This document shows positions 33,589-42,749 of a DNA stretch of 64,000 bases, piece by piece. The DNA lies in NCBI RefSeq assembly GCF_016653405.1, contig NZ_NHSN01000013.1:1-64000 (forward strand). Reading direction: 5' to 3'. A model generated the notes under the pieces. That model made no database searches. It was given only the letters and a program-made list of their open reading frames with translations, and was not told the origin of the DNA. The stretch comes from Halorhodospira halophila. Lineage in GTDB: Bacteria > Pseudomonadota > Gammaproteobacteria > Nitrococcales > Halorhodospiraceae. Positions within the stretch are counted from its first letter, which is position 1, and every line of letters begins with the position of its first letter. Both the position numbers and the translations under genes were made by a program.

Positions 33589-34938
33589 CTAGAGCATGTG
33601 CCCGAGCATCGCCGTGGCGATGGTGAAGTAGATCAGGATGCCGGCGATGTCGGCGATGGAGGTGATCAGCGGCGCGCTGGCCGTGGCCGGGTCCAGGTTC
33701 AGCCGGGCCAGGCCGAAGGGCAGCAGCATGCCGATCATGCTGCCCATGAAGACCACCGCGACCATGGCGAAGGCGACCACCCAGGCGATGTCCAGGCCGC
33801 CGCGGTAGAGCCCCAGCGCCCAGACCGCCAGGCCCACGGTCAGACCCAGGGCGATGGCCACGCCGGCCTCCTTGCCCCAGAGCCGCAACCAGTCCCGTGC
33901 CTTGACATCCCCGGTGGCGAGCGCGCGCACCATCAACGTGGCCGACTGGGTGCCGGCGTTGCCCCCGGTGTCGACGACCAGCGGCAGGAAGGTGACCAGG
34001 ACGATGACCGCCTCGATGGTCTCCTCGAAGGAGGCGATGATCTCGCCGCCGAACATGTTGATGAACACCAGCAGCACCAGCCAGCCGACCCGCCGCTGGT
34101 AGAGCAGCTTCATGCTGGCGTCGCGCATACTGAAGTTGAGCACGCCGACACCACCGACCTTCTGGAAGTCCTCGGTGGCCTCGGCCTCGGCCACGTCCAT
34201 GACGTCGTCCGGGGTCACGGTGCCGAGCAGCACCCCCTCGGTATCGACCACGGGCAGCGCCGTCAGGTCGTAGCGCTGCACCGTCTCCACCGCCTTCTCG
34301 CGATCCTCGAACGCCGAGACACTGATGAAGTGATAGTCCATCAGCTCTTCGACCTTCGTCTCCGGCGAGGCGACGATGAAACGGCGGATGGTCAGCGCGT
34401 CGAGCAGGCGTCCGTCACGGTCGGTGACGTAGATCACGTTCACCGTCTCGGCCTTCTCGCGCTGGCCGCGGATATGCTGCAGGCTGCGCTCCACGGTCCA
34501 GTCGGCACGTACGGCGATGTAGTCCGGCGTCATCAGCCGGCCCACACTCTCCGCCGGATAGCCGAGCAGCTCGCGGGCCTCGCGCTGCGCCCCCGGGGGC
34601 AGCAGCTCAAGCAGCCGCTGGGTGGCTTCGGCGGGCAGCTCCTGGAACAGCGCGGTGCGATCGTCCGGTGTGAGCGCGGCGACGATCTCCCGCGTCTCGT
34701 GGTCGGTCATGTCCTGGAGCAGCGCGTCCTGATTGTCCCCGGAGAGGTACGAGAAGACCTCCGAGGCCCGCGGCCGCGGCAGCAGCTTGAACAGGAAGAT
34801 ACGCTGCGACTTCTCCAGGCTGAGGATCAGTTCGGCGATGTCCTGATCCGGCAGCTCCTCGATGCGAGCGCGAACGTCTTTCCAGCGCCTCCCATCGAGG
34901 AGCTGTCGGATCTCGTCGAGCAGCTCTTCGTAGGCCAT
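33589..34938 (-). CDS. mgtE: Magnesium transporter MgtE
   Basis: A Mg2+-gated magnesium channel/transporter of 449 residues. In order: a helical N domain (about 20-130), two CBS domains (about 135-255) that sense cytosolic Mg2+, and five membrane helices (about 285-449) with the pore sequence VDTGGNAGTQSATLMVRALA. ATG 34938 follows aaggagccaagc. It is the second gene after a stand-alone protein with the same kind of regulatory domains, 51 bp upstream, suggesting shared regulation. Confidence 0.93.
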   Translation of the reverse strand: MAYEELLDEIRQLLDGRRWKDVRARIEELPDQDIAELILSLEKSQRIFLFKLLPRPRASEVFSYLSGDNQDALLQDMTDHETREIVAALTPDDRTALFQELPAEATQRLLELLPPGAQREARELLGYPAESVGRLMTPDYIAVRADWTVERSLQHIRGQREKAETVNVIYVTDRDGRLLDALTIRRFIVASPETKVEELMDYHFISVSAFEDREKAVETVQRYDLTALPVVDTEGVLLGTVTPDDVMDVAEAEATEDFQKVGGVGVLNFSMRDASMKLLYQRRVGWLVLLVFINMFGGEIIASFEETIEAVIVLVTFLPLVVDTGGNAGTQSATLMVRALATGDVKARDWLRLWGKEAGVAIALGLTVGLAVWALGLYRGGLDIAWVVAFAMVAVVFMGSMIGMLLPFGLARLNLDPATASAPLITSIADIAGILIYFTIATAMLGHML

Positions 34939-34989
34939 GCTTGGCTCCTTGTCGTGCGTCTTCTTGGTTGGGCTTACCTCGGGGCGGCG

Positions 34990-35655
34990 TCAGCCGCCCT
35001 GCCCGCGCGCGCCGCCACGGCGGAACCGGCCACCCAGGCCGAGGCGCGGCAGCCAGCCCCGGCGTTCCGGAGCGCTCGCCTGGACGGCCGCTCGCCGGAG
35101 CACCCCGGTCAGCCGCCCGTAGCGATCGACCACCGGCAGTTCGTCGGTCCCGGCGCGGTCCATGGTGCGCACTGCGTGCGGGGCGTCGTCCAGCTCCTCG
35201 AGCGAGGGGCGCGATGCGGCCAGGCGGCCCACCGGGGTGTCGCCGGCGTCCTGCAGGACGCCGCGGGCCACCACCCCACGGTAACGCCCATCCCCCTGGA
35301 CAACGTACGCCTCGCGGCCACCGTGGGCGTCGAGCATGCGCGCGGCGGCCGCGGCAGGCACGGCGTCGTTGACGGGGACGAAGTCGTCGCTCTGGCAGGC
35401 CCCGACGCAGGCGCTCGGCAGCGTCAGCAGATGGCGCAGGGCCTGGCGACGCTCCTCGGGGAGGCGGCGCTCCAGATCGCGGTAGACATCGCGCGGCAGG
35501 TGGCGGGCGACCCGGGCGAAGGCGTGCAGCGGGGTGTGCTGCGCCTCGCGGGCGGCCTCGCGGATGGGCTGCTGCGCCAGGCGGCGGGCGCGGGCGATGG
35601 CCTCATCGGTGGCGTGGCGGGTGTCCGTGGCGGCGGTGCGCGGCTTGTCGAACAT
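34990..35655 (-). CDS. Soluble MgtE-N/CBS-like protein, no membrane domain
   Basis: A 221-residue soluble protein. Residues 40-80 (ARHLPRDVYRDLERRLPEERRQALRHLL) resemble the helical MgtE N domain, and residues 85-200 form a CBS pair (MLDAHGGREAYVVQGDGRYRG, then DELPVVDRYGRLTGVLRR). The end is Arg/Gly-rich. There are no membrane helices, so it looks like the regulatory half of a magnesium transporter on its own. ATG 35655 follows ggaggag; the longer frame to 35952 has no support. It probably forms an operon with mgtE. A regulator of MgtE is a reasonable inference, not shown. Confidence 0.75.
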   Translation of the reverse strand: MFDKPRTAATDTRHATDEAIARARRLAQQPIREAAREAQHTPLHAFARVARHLPRDVYRDLERRLPEERRQALRHLLTLPSACVGACQSDDFVPVNDAVPAAAAARMLDAHGGREAYVVQGDGRYRGVVARGVLQDAGDTPVGRLAASRPSLEELDDAPHAVRTMDRAGTDELPVVDRYGRLTGVLRRAAVQASAPERRGWLPRLGLGGRFRRGGARGQGG

Positions 35656-36090
35656 GGCGACTCCTCCCTGTTGGCGTGCAGCGGCACGCAGCGGCGCATG
35701 CAGCCGCGCCGCGTGGATTCGTATCAGGGGGAGGCCCTGCCTGTTGCGAGGCCCCCGGCCCTGCCTGTTGCGGAGCGCCGTCGCGGCGGGCTCCGGGCAG
35801 GGCCGGGTCGGATCAGACCCGGGCCGAGCGGCCCGCCGCGTGGCGGTCGTGCCGCAGCGCGCCGAACACGGGGTCCGGGGCCACGGCGCTGGTACTCGGT
35901 ACTTGGCTATCCATTCGTTCCGTTCGGGCGGCCCCGGGGGCCACCCACACACTCGGTCGGCTGAGATCGGTCCTTAAAATAGCGGCAGGCGGCGCTTGCG
36001 TCAATTTTTGCGGCGCATCACGGTTGACCCGCCCGCCCCCCTCGCGTATGAAAGCCGGCTTCGGATCGACACAGATGAGGAGCACGCCGG
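35656..36090. other. Divergent intergenic region with direct repeats and hairpin
   Basis: The 435 bp contain no gene I can support. Visible structure: an exact 16-bp direct repeat (35733-35748 and 35757-35772, 24-bp period) beginning ggccctgcctgttg; a 7-bp hairpin (35803-35809 and 35816-35822, 6-nt loop); and an AT-rich patch (35975-36010) that likely holds the promoter of the UppP-family gene. On the minus strand this would be the leader of the CBS-mgtE operon. I recognise no known magnesium riboswitch in it. Confidence 0.45.
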
Positions 36091-36954
36091 ATGGCCCTTT
36101 GGATCGCCGTGCTGCTGGGGGTCGTGCAGGGGATCTTCATGTTCCTGCCGGTCAGTTCCACGGCCCACATGGTGTTGCTCGAGCACTGGCTGATCGGCCG
36201 GGACCACCCGATGCCGGCACCAGAGAGCGCCGAGATGATCCTGTTCAACCTGGTGGTCCACGTCGGGACGCTGGTCTCCATCGTGGTGGTCTTTGCCCCG
36301 AGCCTGCTGCGCTTCACGCGCTACAGCCTGCGCGACGCCTACGGCTGGGCCCGGGCCGGACGCTTCCAGGGGCCGCCGCTCTACGCCCGGCTGTTCCTGC
36401 TCGGCATGCTCTCGGTGCTGTTCACCGGCGTGGTGGGGCTGACGTTGAAGGCCGTCTTCGAACAGGTCTTCGCCAACCCGTGGATGATCGGCTTCACGCT
36501 GATCCTCACCGGCGCCCTGCTTTTCTGGACCGACAAGCTCCCGCCCCGGCGCCGCGGGCTGCGCCAGACGGGGGTGGGGACGGCGACGATCATCGGCATC
36601 GCCCAGGGCTTCGCGCTCATGCCCGGGCTCTCGCGCAGCGCGCTGACCATCGTCTTCGGCCTGTTCGCCGGTCTCAAGCGGCGCTGGGCGGCGGAGTACA
36701 GCTTCTTCCTGGCCATCCCGACCATCTGCGCGGCCACCCTGCTCCAGGCCATCGAGGTCTACCGGCTCGGCGGCCTGGAGAGCGTGAGCGTCGCCGCGCT
36801 GGCCACCGGCTTCGTGGTCGCCGCGGTGGTGGGCATCGTGTCGCTGAAGCTGGTGATCTACTTCCTCTACCGGGCCCAGCTGAAGGTCTTCTCCTTCTAC
36901 GTCTGGGCCCTGGCCGCGGCGATCCTCCTCGGCTGGATCGACCTGCCCATGTAG
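36091..36954 (+). CDS. UppP/BacA-family membrane phosphatase-like protein, atypical first motif
   Basis: The family recycles undecaprenyl diphosphate for wall synthesis in the inner membrane. This 287-residue protein has about eight helices. The second motif is present as PGLSRSALTIVFG (with the key Arg), and the first region keeps LPVSSTAH with His26. However, the E-x-x-x-E pair is changed: Glu17 of the E. coli protein aligns with Gln13 and the catalytic Glu21 aligns with Met17 (VVQGIFMFLPVSS). It may use another substrate, or another residue may replace the Glu. ATG 36091 is preceded by gaggag. No symbol is given because function may differ. Confidence 0.8.
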   Translation: MALWIAVLLGVVQGIFMFLPVSSTAHMVLLEHWLIGRDHPMPAPESAEMILFNLVVHVGTLVSIVVVFAPSLLRFTRYSLRDAYGWARAGRFQGPPLYARLFLLGMLSVLFTGVVGLTLKAVFEQVFANPWMIGFTLILTGALLFWTDKLPPRRRGLRQTGVGTATIIGIAQGFALMPGLSRSALTIVFGLFAGLKRRWAAEYSFFLAIPTICAATLLQAIEVYRLGGLESVSVAALATGFVVAAVVGIVSLKLVIYFLYRAQLKVFSFYVWALAAAILLGWIDLPM

Positions 36955-36999
36955 GGCCTCACCCGGCTGGCGGGCGCCGATACCCGCCAGCCGGTGGGG

Positions 37000-37722
37000 T
37001 CAGAAGCGGATGGCGTCGAAGGAGACCCCCAGGTAGAACTCGTCGTCCTCGCCGGAGGACATCTCCCGGCCGTAGGCCAGATCGACCTGGACCAGGTCGT
37101 CGAGCAGGCTGCGCCGGACCCCGAAGGCGCCCCGGGCGTCGTTGTCGCTTTCGGTATCACCACTGACCTGCAGGATCACGTCCCAGCGCTCGGTGAAACG
37201 CCAGTCCAGGCCCAGGCCCCAGATGCCGTCGGTGTCATCGGCCGTGCGATCGTGGTTGACGCCCAGGTTGGCGTGAACCGTGGTGCGCTGGCCCCAGTCC
37301 ACGGTCAGCGGCACCAGCAGGAAGTGCTCGCGGCGCTGGTCGTTGCTGATGTCGTAGTCGGCCCCGGCGGCCAGGCCCAGCCCATAGCCGTCGCGGTGGC
37401 GGTCGCGCCAGAGCCACAGCCCCTCGACATCCAGGAAGGCATTGGCATCGGCGCCCTCGTCACCCTCGGTGCCCAGGCCCACGGTGGTCTGCCAATTGCC
37501 GGTACCGCGGGTGGTCAGGGCGCCGAAGGTGCCCACCCCGTCTGCCCCGCTGCGATCAACCTCCTGGTGCCAGAGCTCCACGGTGCCGCTGCGCCGGTCG
37601 ATCAGCTCGGCCTCGATGAGCTCGTAGGCATCACCAGGGAGCGGGCCGCTGAGCGCCGTGCCACTGGCCAGGGCGCCGCCGAGGCCGGCGGCCGCCGCCA
37701 TCCACCCACCGTAACGTTGCAT
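37000..37722 (-). CDS. Outer-membrane beta-barrel protein of unknown function
   Basis: A 240-residue protein with a signal peptide ([18 protein letters not shown]) and a mature part made of alternating-residue strands ([38 protein letters not shown]), ending [10 protein letters not shown] with a terminal Phe as in outer-membrane barrels. The sequence is acidic. It resembles small barrels of the DUF481 or phenol-degradation-like type but I cannot place it. ATG 37722 faces metG divergently. Confidence 0.7.
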   Translation of the reverse strand: MQRYGGWMAAAAGLGGALASGTALSGPLPGDAYELIEAELIDRRSGTVELWHQEVDRSGADGVGTFGALTTRGTGNWQTTVGLGTEGDEGADANAFLDVEGLWLWRDRHRDGYGLGLAAGADYDISNDQRREHFLLVPLTVDWGQRTTVHANLGVNHDRTADDTDGIWGLGLDWRFTERWDVILQVSGDTESDNDARGAFGVRRSLLDDLVQVDLAYGREMSSGEDDEFYLGVSFDAIRF

Positions 37723-37750
37723 ACTGCCTCCTGTTCATGTTGCGGGATCT

Positions 37751-37758
37751 GGCATAAT
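37751..37758 (+). promoter_or_regulatory. Extended -10 promoter of metG
   Basis: TGGCATAAT-type sequence (TG-N-CATAAT) about 37 bp before the metG ATG. The -35 region is weak, as is usual with an extended -10 element. Confidence 0.45.
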
Positions 37759-37794
37759 GCGCGGTTTCCCGCACAGCAAACCGAATCCGGAGAT

Positions 37795-39828
37795 ATGGCA
37801 CGCCGCATACTCGTCACCAGCGCCCTGCCCTACGCCAACGGCCCGATCCACCTGGGCCACCTGGTGGAGTACATCCAGACCGACATCTGGGCTCGCTTTC
37901 AGCGGCTGCGCGGCAACGAATGCTACTACGTCTGCGCCGATGACGCCCACGGCACGCCGATCATGCTGAAGGCACGGGAGCGCGGCGTCGAGCCGGAGCA
38001 GCTGATCGAGGAGATGGCCGCCAGCCACCAGGCCGATTTCGCCGATTTCCTCATCGGCTTCGACCGCTACCACTCCACCCACTCGGAGGAGAATCGCCAC
38101 TTCGCCGAGCTGATCTACCAACGCCTGGAGGCCGGCGGCCACATCGAGCGCCACACCATCGAGCAGCTCTACGACCCGGGCGAGGGGATGTTCCTCCCCG
38201 ATCGCTACATCAAGGGCACCTGCCCGCGCTGCGGCGCCGCCGAGCAGTACGGCGACTCCTGCGAGGCGTGCGGGGCCACCTACACCCCCGCAGAGCTCCA
38301 GGATCCGGTCTCGGTGATCTCCGGCGAACGCCCGGAAATCCGCCAGAGCGAGCACCTGTTCTTCCGCCTGCAGGACTTCGAGGCCATGCTGCGCCAGTGG
38401 GCCAGCACCGAGCACCTGCAGCCGGAGATCATCAACAAGCTCAACGAGTGGTTCGAGGCCGGGCTGCGCGATTGGGACATCTCCCGCGACGCGCCGTACT
38501 TTGGCTTCCGCATCCCGGGCACCGAGGACAAGTACTTCTACGTCTGGCTCGATGCGCCCATCGGGTACATGGCCAGCTTCCGCCGTCTGGCCGAGGAGCG
38601 CGGCATCGACTTCGACGCCTTCTGGGATGCCGAGCGCGCCGACGAGACCGAGCTCTACCACTTCATCGGCAAGGACATCGCCTACTTCCACACCCTGTTC
38701 TGGCCGGCGATGCTCCATGGATCCGGCTACCGCACGCCGACGTCGGTCTACTGCCACGGCTTTCTGACCGTCAACGGGCAGAAGATGTCCAAGTCGCGCG
38801 GGACGTTCATCACCGCGCGCACCTACCTCGAGCACCTAGACCCGGAGTACCTGCGCTACTACACGGCGGCCAAGCTCTCGGATTCGGTGGAGGACATCGA
38901 CCTCTCCTTCGACGACTTCGTCCAGCGCGTCAACTCCGATGTGGTGGGCAAGCTGGTGAACATCGCCAGCCGCTGTGCCGGGTTCATCACCAAGCGCTTC
39001 GACGGCCGCCTGGCGCCGCGGCTCAGCGCCCCGGAGCTGTTCCGCACCTTTACCGCCAGCGCCGAGCGCATCGCCGAGCTCTACGAGCAGCGCGAGTACG
39101 CCCGCGCGGTGCGCGAGATCATGCACCTGGCCGACCAGGCGAACCAGTACATCGACGCCGAGAAGCCGTGGGAGCGGATCAAGGACCCCGAACAGGCGCA
39201 GGCGGTGCAGGAGATCTGCACCATGGGGCTGAACCTCTTCCGCATCCTGGTCCTGTACATCAAGCCGATCATGCCGCGGCTGGCCGAGGACGCCGAGGCG
39301 TTCCTGAACATCGAGCCGCTGAGCTGGGCGGACGTGCAGGCCCCGCTGCTCGATCACGGCATCAACAAGTTCAAGCCGCTGAAGACGCGGATCGACCCGC
39401 AACAAGTGGAGGCCGTCGTGGACGCATCCAAGGAGACCCTGGCATCAACCGAGGCGCAGAGCGAGGCGCCGAAGGGCCGTCTGGCCGAGGACCCCATCGA
39501 TGAGCAGATCACCATCGAGGACTTCGCCAAGCTGGATCTGCGCGTGGCGGAGGTCAAGGTGGCCGAGACGGTGGAGGGCGCCGACAAGCTGCTGCGCCTG
39601 GAGCTGGATCTCGGCGGCGAGACGCGTCAGGTCTTTGCCGGGGTGCGTCAGGCGTACAGCCCGGAGCAGTTGCTGGGCAAGCGGGTGGTCTGCGTGGCCA
39701 ACCTCAAGCCGCGCAAGATGCGCTTCGGGACGTCGGAGGGCATGGTCCTCTGCGCGGGGCCGGGCGGTGAGGATCTCTGGGTGGTCGGTCCGCAGGACGG
39801 TGCGGAGCCGGGGATGCGGGTGAAGTAA
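37795..39828 (+). CDS. metG: Methionine--tRNA ligase
   Basis: A class I synthetase for tRNA-Met. The ATP motif is PIHLGH (residues 17-22) and the KMSKS loop KMSKSRG begins at K330. Zinc-knuckle cysteines are in [19 protein letters not shown] (about 142-160). The C-terminal 100 residues are the EMAP-like tRNA-binding dimer domain ([14 protein letters not shown]). ATG 37795 starts at [16 protein letters not shown], the normal family start. The Shine-Dalgarno ccggag is very close (2-nt spacing). 677 residues. Confidence 0.96.
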   Translation: MARRILVTSALPYANGPIHLGHLVEYIQTDIWARFQRLRGNECYYVCADDAHGTPIMLKARERGVEPEQLIEEMAASHQADFADFLIGFDRYHSTHSEENRHFAELIYQRLEAGGHIERHTIEQLYDPGEGMFLPDRYIKGTCPRCGAAEQYGDSCEACGATYTPAELQDPVSVISGERPEIRQSEHLFFRLQDFEAMLRQWASTEHLQPEIINKLNEWFEAGLRDWDISRDAPYFGFRIPGTEDKYFYVWLDAPIGYMASFRRLAEERGIDFDAFWDAERADETELYHFIGKDIAYFHTLFWPAMLHGSGYRTPTSVYCHGFLTVNGQKMSKSRGTFITARTYLEHLDPEYLRYYTAAKLSDSVEDIDLSFDDFVQRVNSDVVGKLVNIASRCAGFITKRFDGRLAPRLSAPELFRTFTASAERIAELYEQREYARAVREIMHLADQANQYIDAEKPWERIKDPEQAQAVQEICTMGLNLFRILVLYIKPIMPRLAEDAEAFLNIEPLSWADVQAPLLDHGINKFKPLKTRIDPQQVEAVVDASKETLASTEAQSEAPKGRLAEDPIDEQITIEDFAKLDLRVAEVKVAETVEGADKLLRLELDLGGETRQVFAGVRQAYSPEQLLGKRVVCVANLKPRKMRFGTSEGMVLCAGPGGEDLWVVGPQDGAEPGMRVK

Positions 39829-39953
39829 CCCTTTCTGGCTGCGATCCGGCGGGGTTTCGGGTGTGCGTTGGTTGGGTGAGGGGTGCCGGGTGCCGCTGAG
39901 TGCGCGCTGCCTGACGGCGGCGTCCCCTGCGCTGCTCGCCCGGGCCGCGGAGA

Positions 39954-40199
39954 CCGCGTGGGCGGTTGTGGCGGTGGGGACCCGGTGGCCTTTTGAGCGT
40001 GCCGAGCAGCGCAGCCCGGAAGGGGGTTCAGCGCGAACCTCTCCTGGTTCGCGCTGAACAGCGAGGTCTTGTCCGAGCGGCGCGCTAGCGCCGCGAGTTG
40101 AGCGAGCGGCCCCGCCGAGCGAGCAGCACAGGGGACCCCGCCGCCAGGCGGGGCACGCTCATCGGCACCGGGTCCCCACCGCCGCAACCGCCCACGCGG
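39954..40199 (+). repeat. Large inverted-repeat element, copy B (core on plus strand)
   Basis: The 424-bp gap 39829-40252 between the ends of metG and the protease gene holds this element. Outer arms of 34 nt (39954-39987 and 40166-40199) are inverted repeats with one difference, which as RNA is a G-U pair. The core matches copy A at 31807-32040: hairpin 1 with 14-bp arms (40026-40039 and 40046-40059) and hairpin 2 with 7-bp arms (40077-40083 and 40088-40094). The core begins near gccgagcagcgcagcc and ends near gagcagcacagg. The outer arms of A and B have unrelated sequence yet the same layout. No gene is seen in this gap. Confidence 0.88.
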
Positions 40200-40252
40200 A
40201 CCCCGTACAAGCCCAGGCCGGCCCCGTACAACCGCCCACGCGGGGCCCCGGA

Positions 40253-41524
40253 CTACCGCCGCCGCTGCTGCTCCCGCGGCACCTCCCGGAGCTCCACCTC
40301 AAACTCCCGCTCGGCACCATCACGCAGCACCGTCAGCGTCACCGAATCCCCTGCCCGACGGGCGAAGATCAGCCGCTGCAGCTCCCGCGGCTCCGAGACC
40401 GCCTCACCGTTGACGTGCGTGATGACATCACCATCCGCCGGCATGGCGCGCCCCTGGACGCTCACCTCGAACGAAGCCCCCTGCAGGCCCGCCTCCTCGG
40501 CCGGACTGCCGGACTCCACATCGACCACCATCACCCCGCGCTCGGGGAGGTTCAGCCGCTCGCGGATCCCCTCGGGATACCCCTCCAGGCCGGCGACCAT
40601 CACCCCCAGACGAGCCCGGGAGGTCAGATCCGTGAGGCCGCCCTCCTCCATCTCGCCCAGGCTCTCCTGGAGCAGATTGCTCGGCACGGCAAAGCCCACG
40701 CCCACCGAACCGCCACGGCCGGTCAGCCCGCCGCCGCCGGGGACGATGGCCGTGTTCACGCCGATCACCTCGCCGGCGGAGTTGAGCAGCGGCCCGCCGG
40801 AGTTGCCGGGGTTGATCGCGGCGTCCGTCTGAATCATGGGGATCTCGATCTGCCCGATCCCCGGCAGGTCCCGGCCGACGCCTGAGACGATCCCCGTGGT
40901 TACCGTCGAGCTGAGCCCGAAGGGATTGCCGATGGCAATGGTCTTCTGCCCGACCAGCGCCTGATCGGAATCGGCCAGGGTCAGCGGCTCGGCGTCCTCC
41001 GGGACGGCCCCCGGATCCTCGGGCTTGAGCAGGGCCAGGTCGTAGAGGGCGTTGGCGCCGACCACCCGGGCCGGTACGGCGTCGTGCTCAGCAAAGCTGA
41101 GCTTCACCGATGCGCCCTCGCGCAGCTCCACGCCCTCCTCCTCCAGGGCGTTGCGGATGACGTGGTAGTTGGTGACGATATGGCCGTCGCTATCGATCAG
41201 GAAGCCACTGCCCGCCCCCTGGCGCCGGGGCGCCTCGCCGCGCGGACGATCGCGCTCGAAGAACTCGCGGAACTGCGGCGGGATCATCCCCTCCGGAATA
41301 CGCTCGAAGGGATCCACGCGCTCACCCCGGACCTCCACCTCGATGGCCACCACCGAAGGCCCGTAGCGCTGGAAGATCTCCACCGTATTGCGCTCGTCCG
41401 GCTGGAGGTGCTCCAGATCGTCGGCCAGCGCCGGCGTGCTCACCAGAGCGATCAGGGCCATTGCCAGCACGGCCCCCAGAACCAGCGGCGTACGTCGATG
41501 CTGCATTCCGTGTGCTACCGTCAT
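40253..41524 (-). CDS. HtrA/Deg-type periplasmic serine protease with one PDZ domain
   Basis: A trypsin-like protease acting on misfolded envelope proteins. The export signal LVLGAVLAMALIALVSTPALA covers about residues 13-33. The catalytic triad is visible: His in GHIVTNYHVI, Asp in LYDLALLKPE and Ser in INPGNSGGPLL. A single PDZ domain follows (RLGVMVAGLEG to about 423). Size and one PDZ place it between DegS- and DegQ-like proteins; no symbol is given. ATG 41524 (MTVAHGMQHRR) has ggaaag upstream, better than TTG 41554. It is divergent from the rnf operon. Confidence 0.9.
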   Translation of the reverse strand: MTVAHGMQHRRTPLVLGAVLAMALIALVSTPALADDLEHLQPDERNTVEIFQRYGPSVVAIEVEVRGERVDPFERIPEGMIPPQFREFFERDRPRGEAPRRQGAGSGFLIDSDGHIVTNYHVIRNALEEEGVELREGASVKLSFAEHDAVPARVVGANALYDLALLKPEDPGAVPEDAEPLTLADSDQALVGQKTIAIGNPFGLSSTVTTGIVSGVGRDLPGIGQIEIPMIQTDAAINPGNSGGPLLNSAGEVIGVNTAIVPGGGGLTGRGGSVGVGFAVPSNLLQESLGEMEEGGLTDLTSRARLGVMVAGLEGYPEGIRERLNLPERGVMVVDVESGSPAEEAGLQGASFEVSVQGRAMPADGDVITHVNGEAVSEPRELQRLIFARRAGDSVTLTVLRDGAEREFEVELREVPREQQRRR

Positions 41525-41635
41525 AAGGCTTTCCACCTGTGGGTTGTTCATCAAGTAGTGGACAATAAGGTTGGGGTGTTAAGTTCACCCTGTTCGTAAC
41601 GGATCAAGCCACCGATTTCCAACACGGGGATGGCG

Positions 41636-42718
41636 ATGGATCTCCTGTTATTGGCCGTGGCGGCCGTGCTGGTCAACAACTTCGTGCTCACCCAGTTCCT
41701 CGGGCTGTGCCCGTTTCTGGGCGTCTCGCGCAAGGTGGAGACCGCCGCGGGCATGGCGGCGGCCACCGCCTTCGTGCTGACCCTCGCCTCGGTGCTGAGC
41801 TACCTGGCCTTCACGTACATCCTGGTGCCGCTCGATGCCGAGTACCTGCGCACGCCGACCTTCATCCTGATCATCGCCATCGCCGTGCAGCTGACCGAGA
41901 TGGCCGTGCGCTTCACCAGCCCCATGCTGCAGCAGGTGCTCGGCCTTTACCTGCCGCTGATCACCACCAACTGCGCGGTGCTCGGCGTCGCCCTGCTCAA
42001 CCTGCGCGGTGACCACGACCTCATCGCCTCGGCGGTCTACGGCGCCGCGGCGGCGGCCGGCTTCGGGCTGGTGCTGGTGATCTTCGCCGCCCTGCGTGAG
42101 CGCCTGGAGAGCGCCGAAGTGCCGCGCGCCTTCCGCGGCGCGCCGATCGCCCTGGTCAGCGCCGGCATCCTCTCCATGGGCTTCATGGGCTTCGCCGGCC
42201 TGGCCCAGGCCGAGGAGCGCGAACTGGCTGTCGAACCCGAGGACATGGTGGCCGTCGAGGTCACCACCCTGGCCCTGGAGGAGGGCGGCGCGCCGGCGCC
42301 GGTGGTCCTGCTCGGCGAGCCGGACAGCGAGCGGGTGGTGCCGATCTTCATCGGCCCGGCCGAGGCGCAGGCCATCCACGACGCCCTGCACGGCGTCGAG
42401 CCGCCGCGGCCGATGACCCACGATCTGTTCGGCAGCGTGCTGCGCGCCACCGGCTACAGCCTCGAGGCGGTCTACATCGACGCCATCGTCAACGGCGCCT
42501 ACGTCGCCGCCCTGGCCCTCAAGCCGGAGGACGGCGATGCGGTGCGCTACATCGACAGCCGCTCCAGCGACGCCATCGCCCTGGCGCTGCGCGCCGAGGC
42601 CACCATCTACGCCGCCCCCGAGGTCCTCGAGGCGGCCGAGGAGCGGGAACAGCCCCGCCCCCAGGACGAATCCCTGCGCATGACCCGACTGAACCTGCTG
42701 CCGGGTCCGACGACGTGA
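41636..42718 (+). CDS. rnfA: RnfA fused to a C-terminal bifunctional nuclease (DUF151) domain
   Basis: Residues 1-195 are RnfA, a six-helix membrane subunit of the ion-pumping ferredoxin:NAD+ oxidoreductase ([20 protein letters not shown] near the start, [12 protein letters not shown] in the middle). Instead of ending there, the frame runs on through [12 protein letters not shown] into a soluble domain at about 204-335 with the pattern [33 protein letters not shown] and [18 protein letters not shown], which is the DUF151/bifunctional nuclease fold. No stop, gap or frameshift is seen at the joint. ATG 41636 is preferred over 41630 because gggg is then six bases upstream. 360 residues. It is the first gene of the rnf operon. 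Confidence 0.9.
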   Translation: MDLLLLAVAAVLVNNFVLTQFLGLCPFLGVSRKVETAAGMAAATAFVLTLASVLSYLAFTYILVPLDAEYLRTPTFILIIAIAVQLTEMAVRFTSPMLQQVLGLYLPLITTNCAVLGVALLNLRGDHDLIASAVYGAAAAAGFGLVLVIFAALRERLESAEVPRAFRGAPIALVSAGILSMGFMGFAGLAQAEERELAVEPEDMVAVEVTTLALEEGGAPAPVVLLGEPDSERVVPIFIGPAEAQAIHDALHGVEPPRPMTHDLFGSVLRATGYSLEAVYIDAIVNGAYVAALALKPEDGDAVRYIDSRSSDAIALALRAEATIYAAPEVLEAAEEREQPRPQDESLRMTRLNLLPGPTT

Positions 42719-42749
42719 GGCCACCACCGATCATGTTACCCTGTATCGT

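Noticed and set aside
31807-40199. The two inverted-repeat elements as insertion sequences or an integron
   Set aside because: No transposase or integrase frame lies within them, the outer arms differ between copies, and no target duplication was seen.
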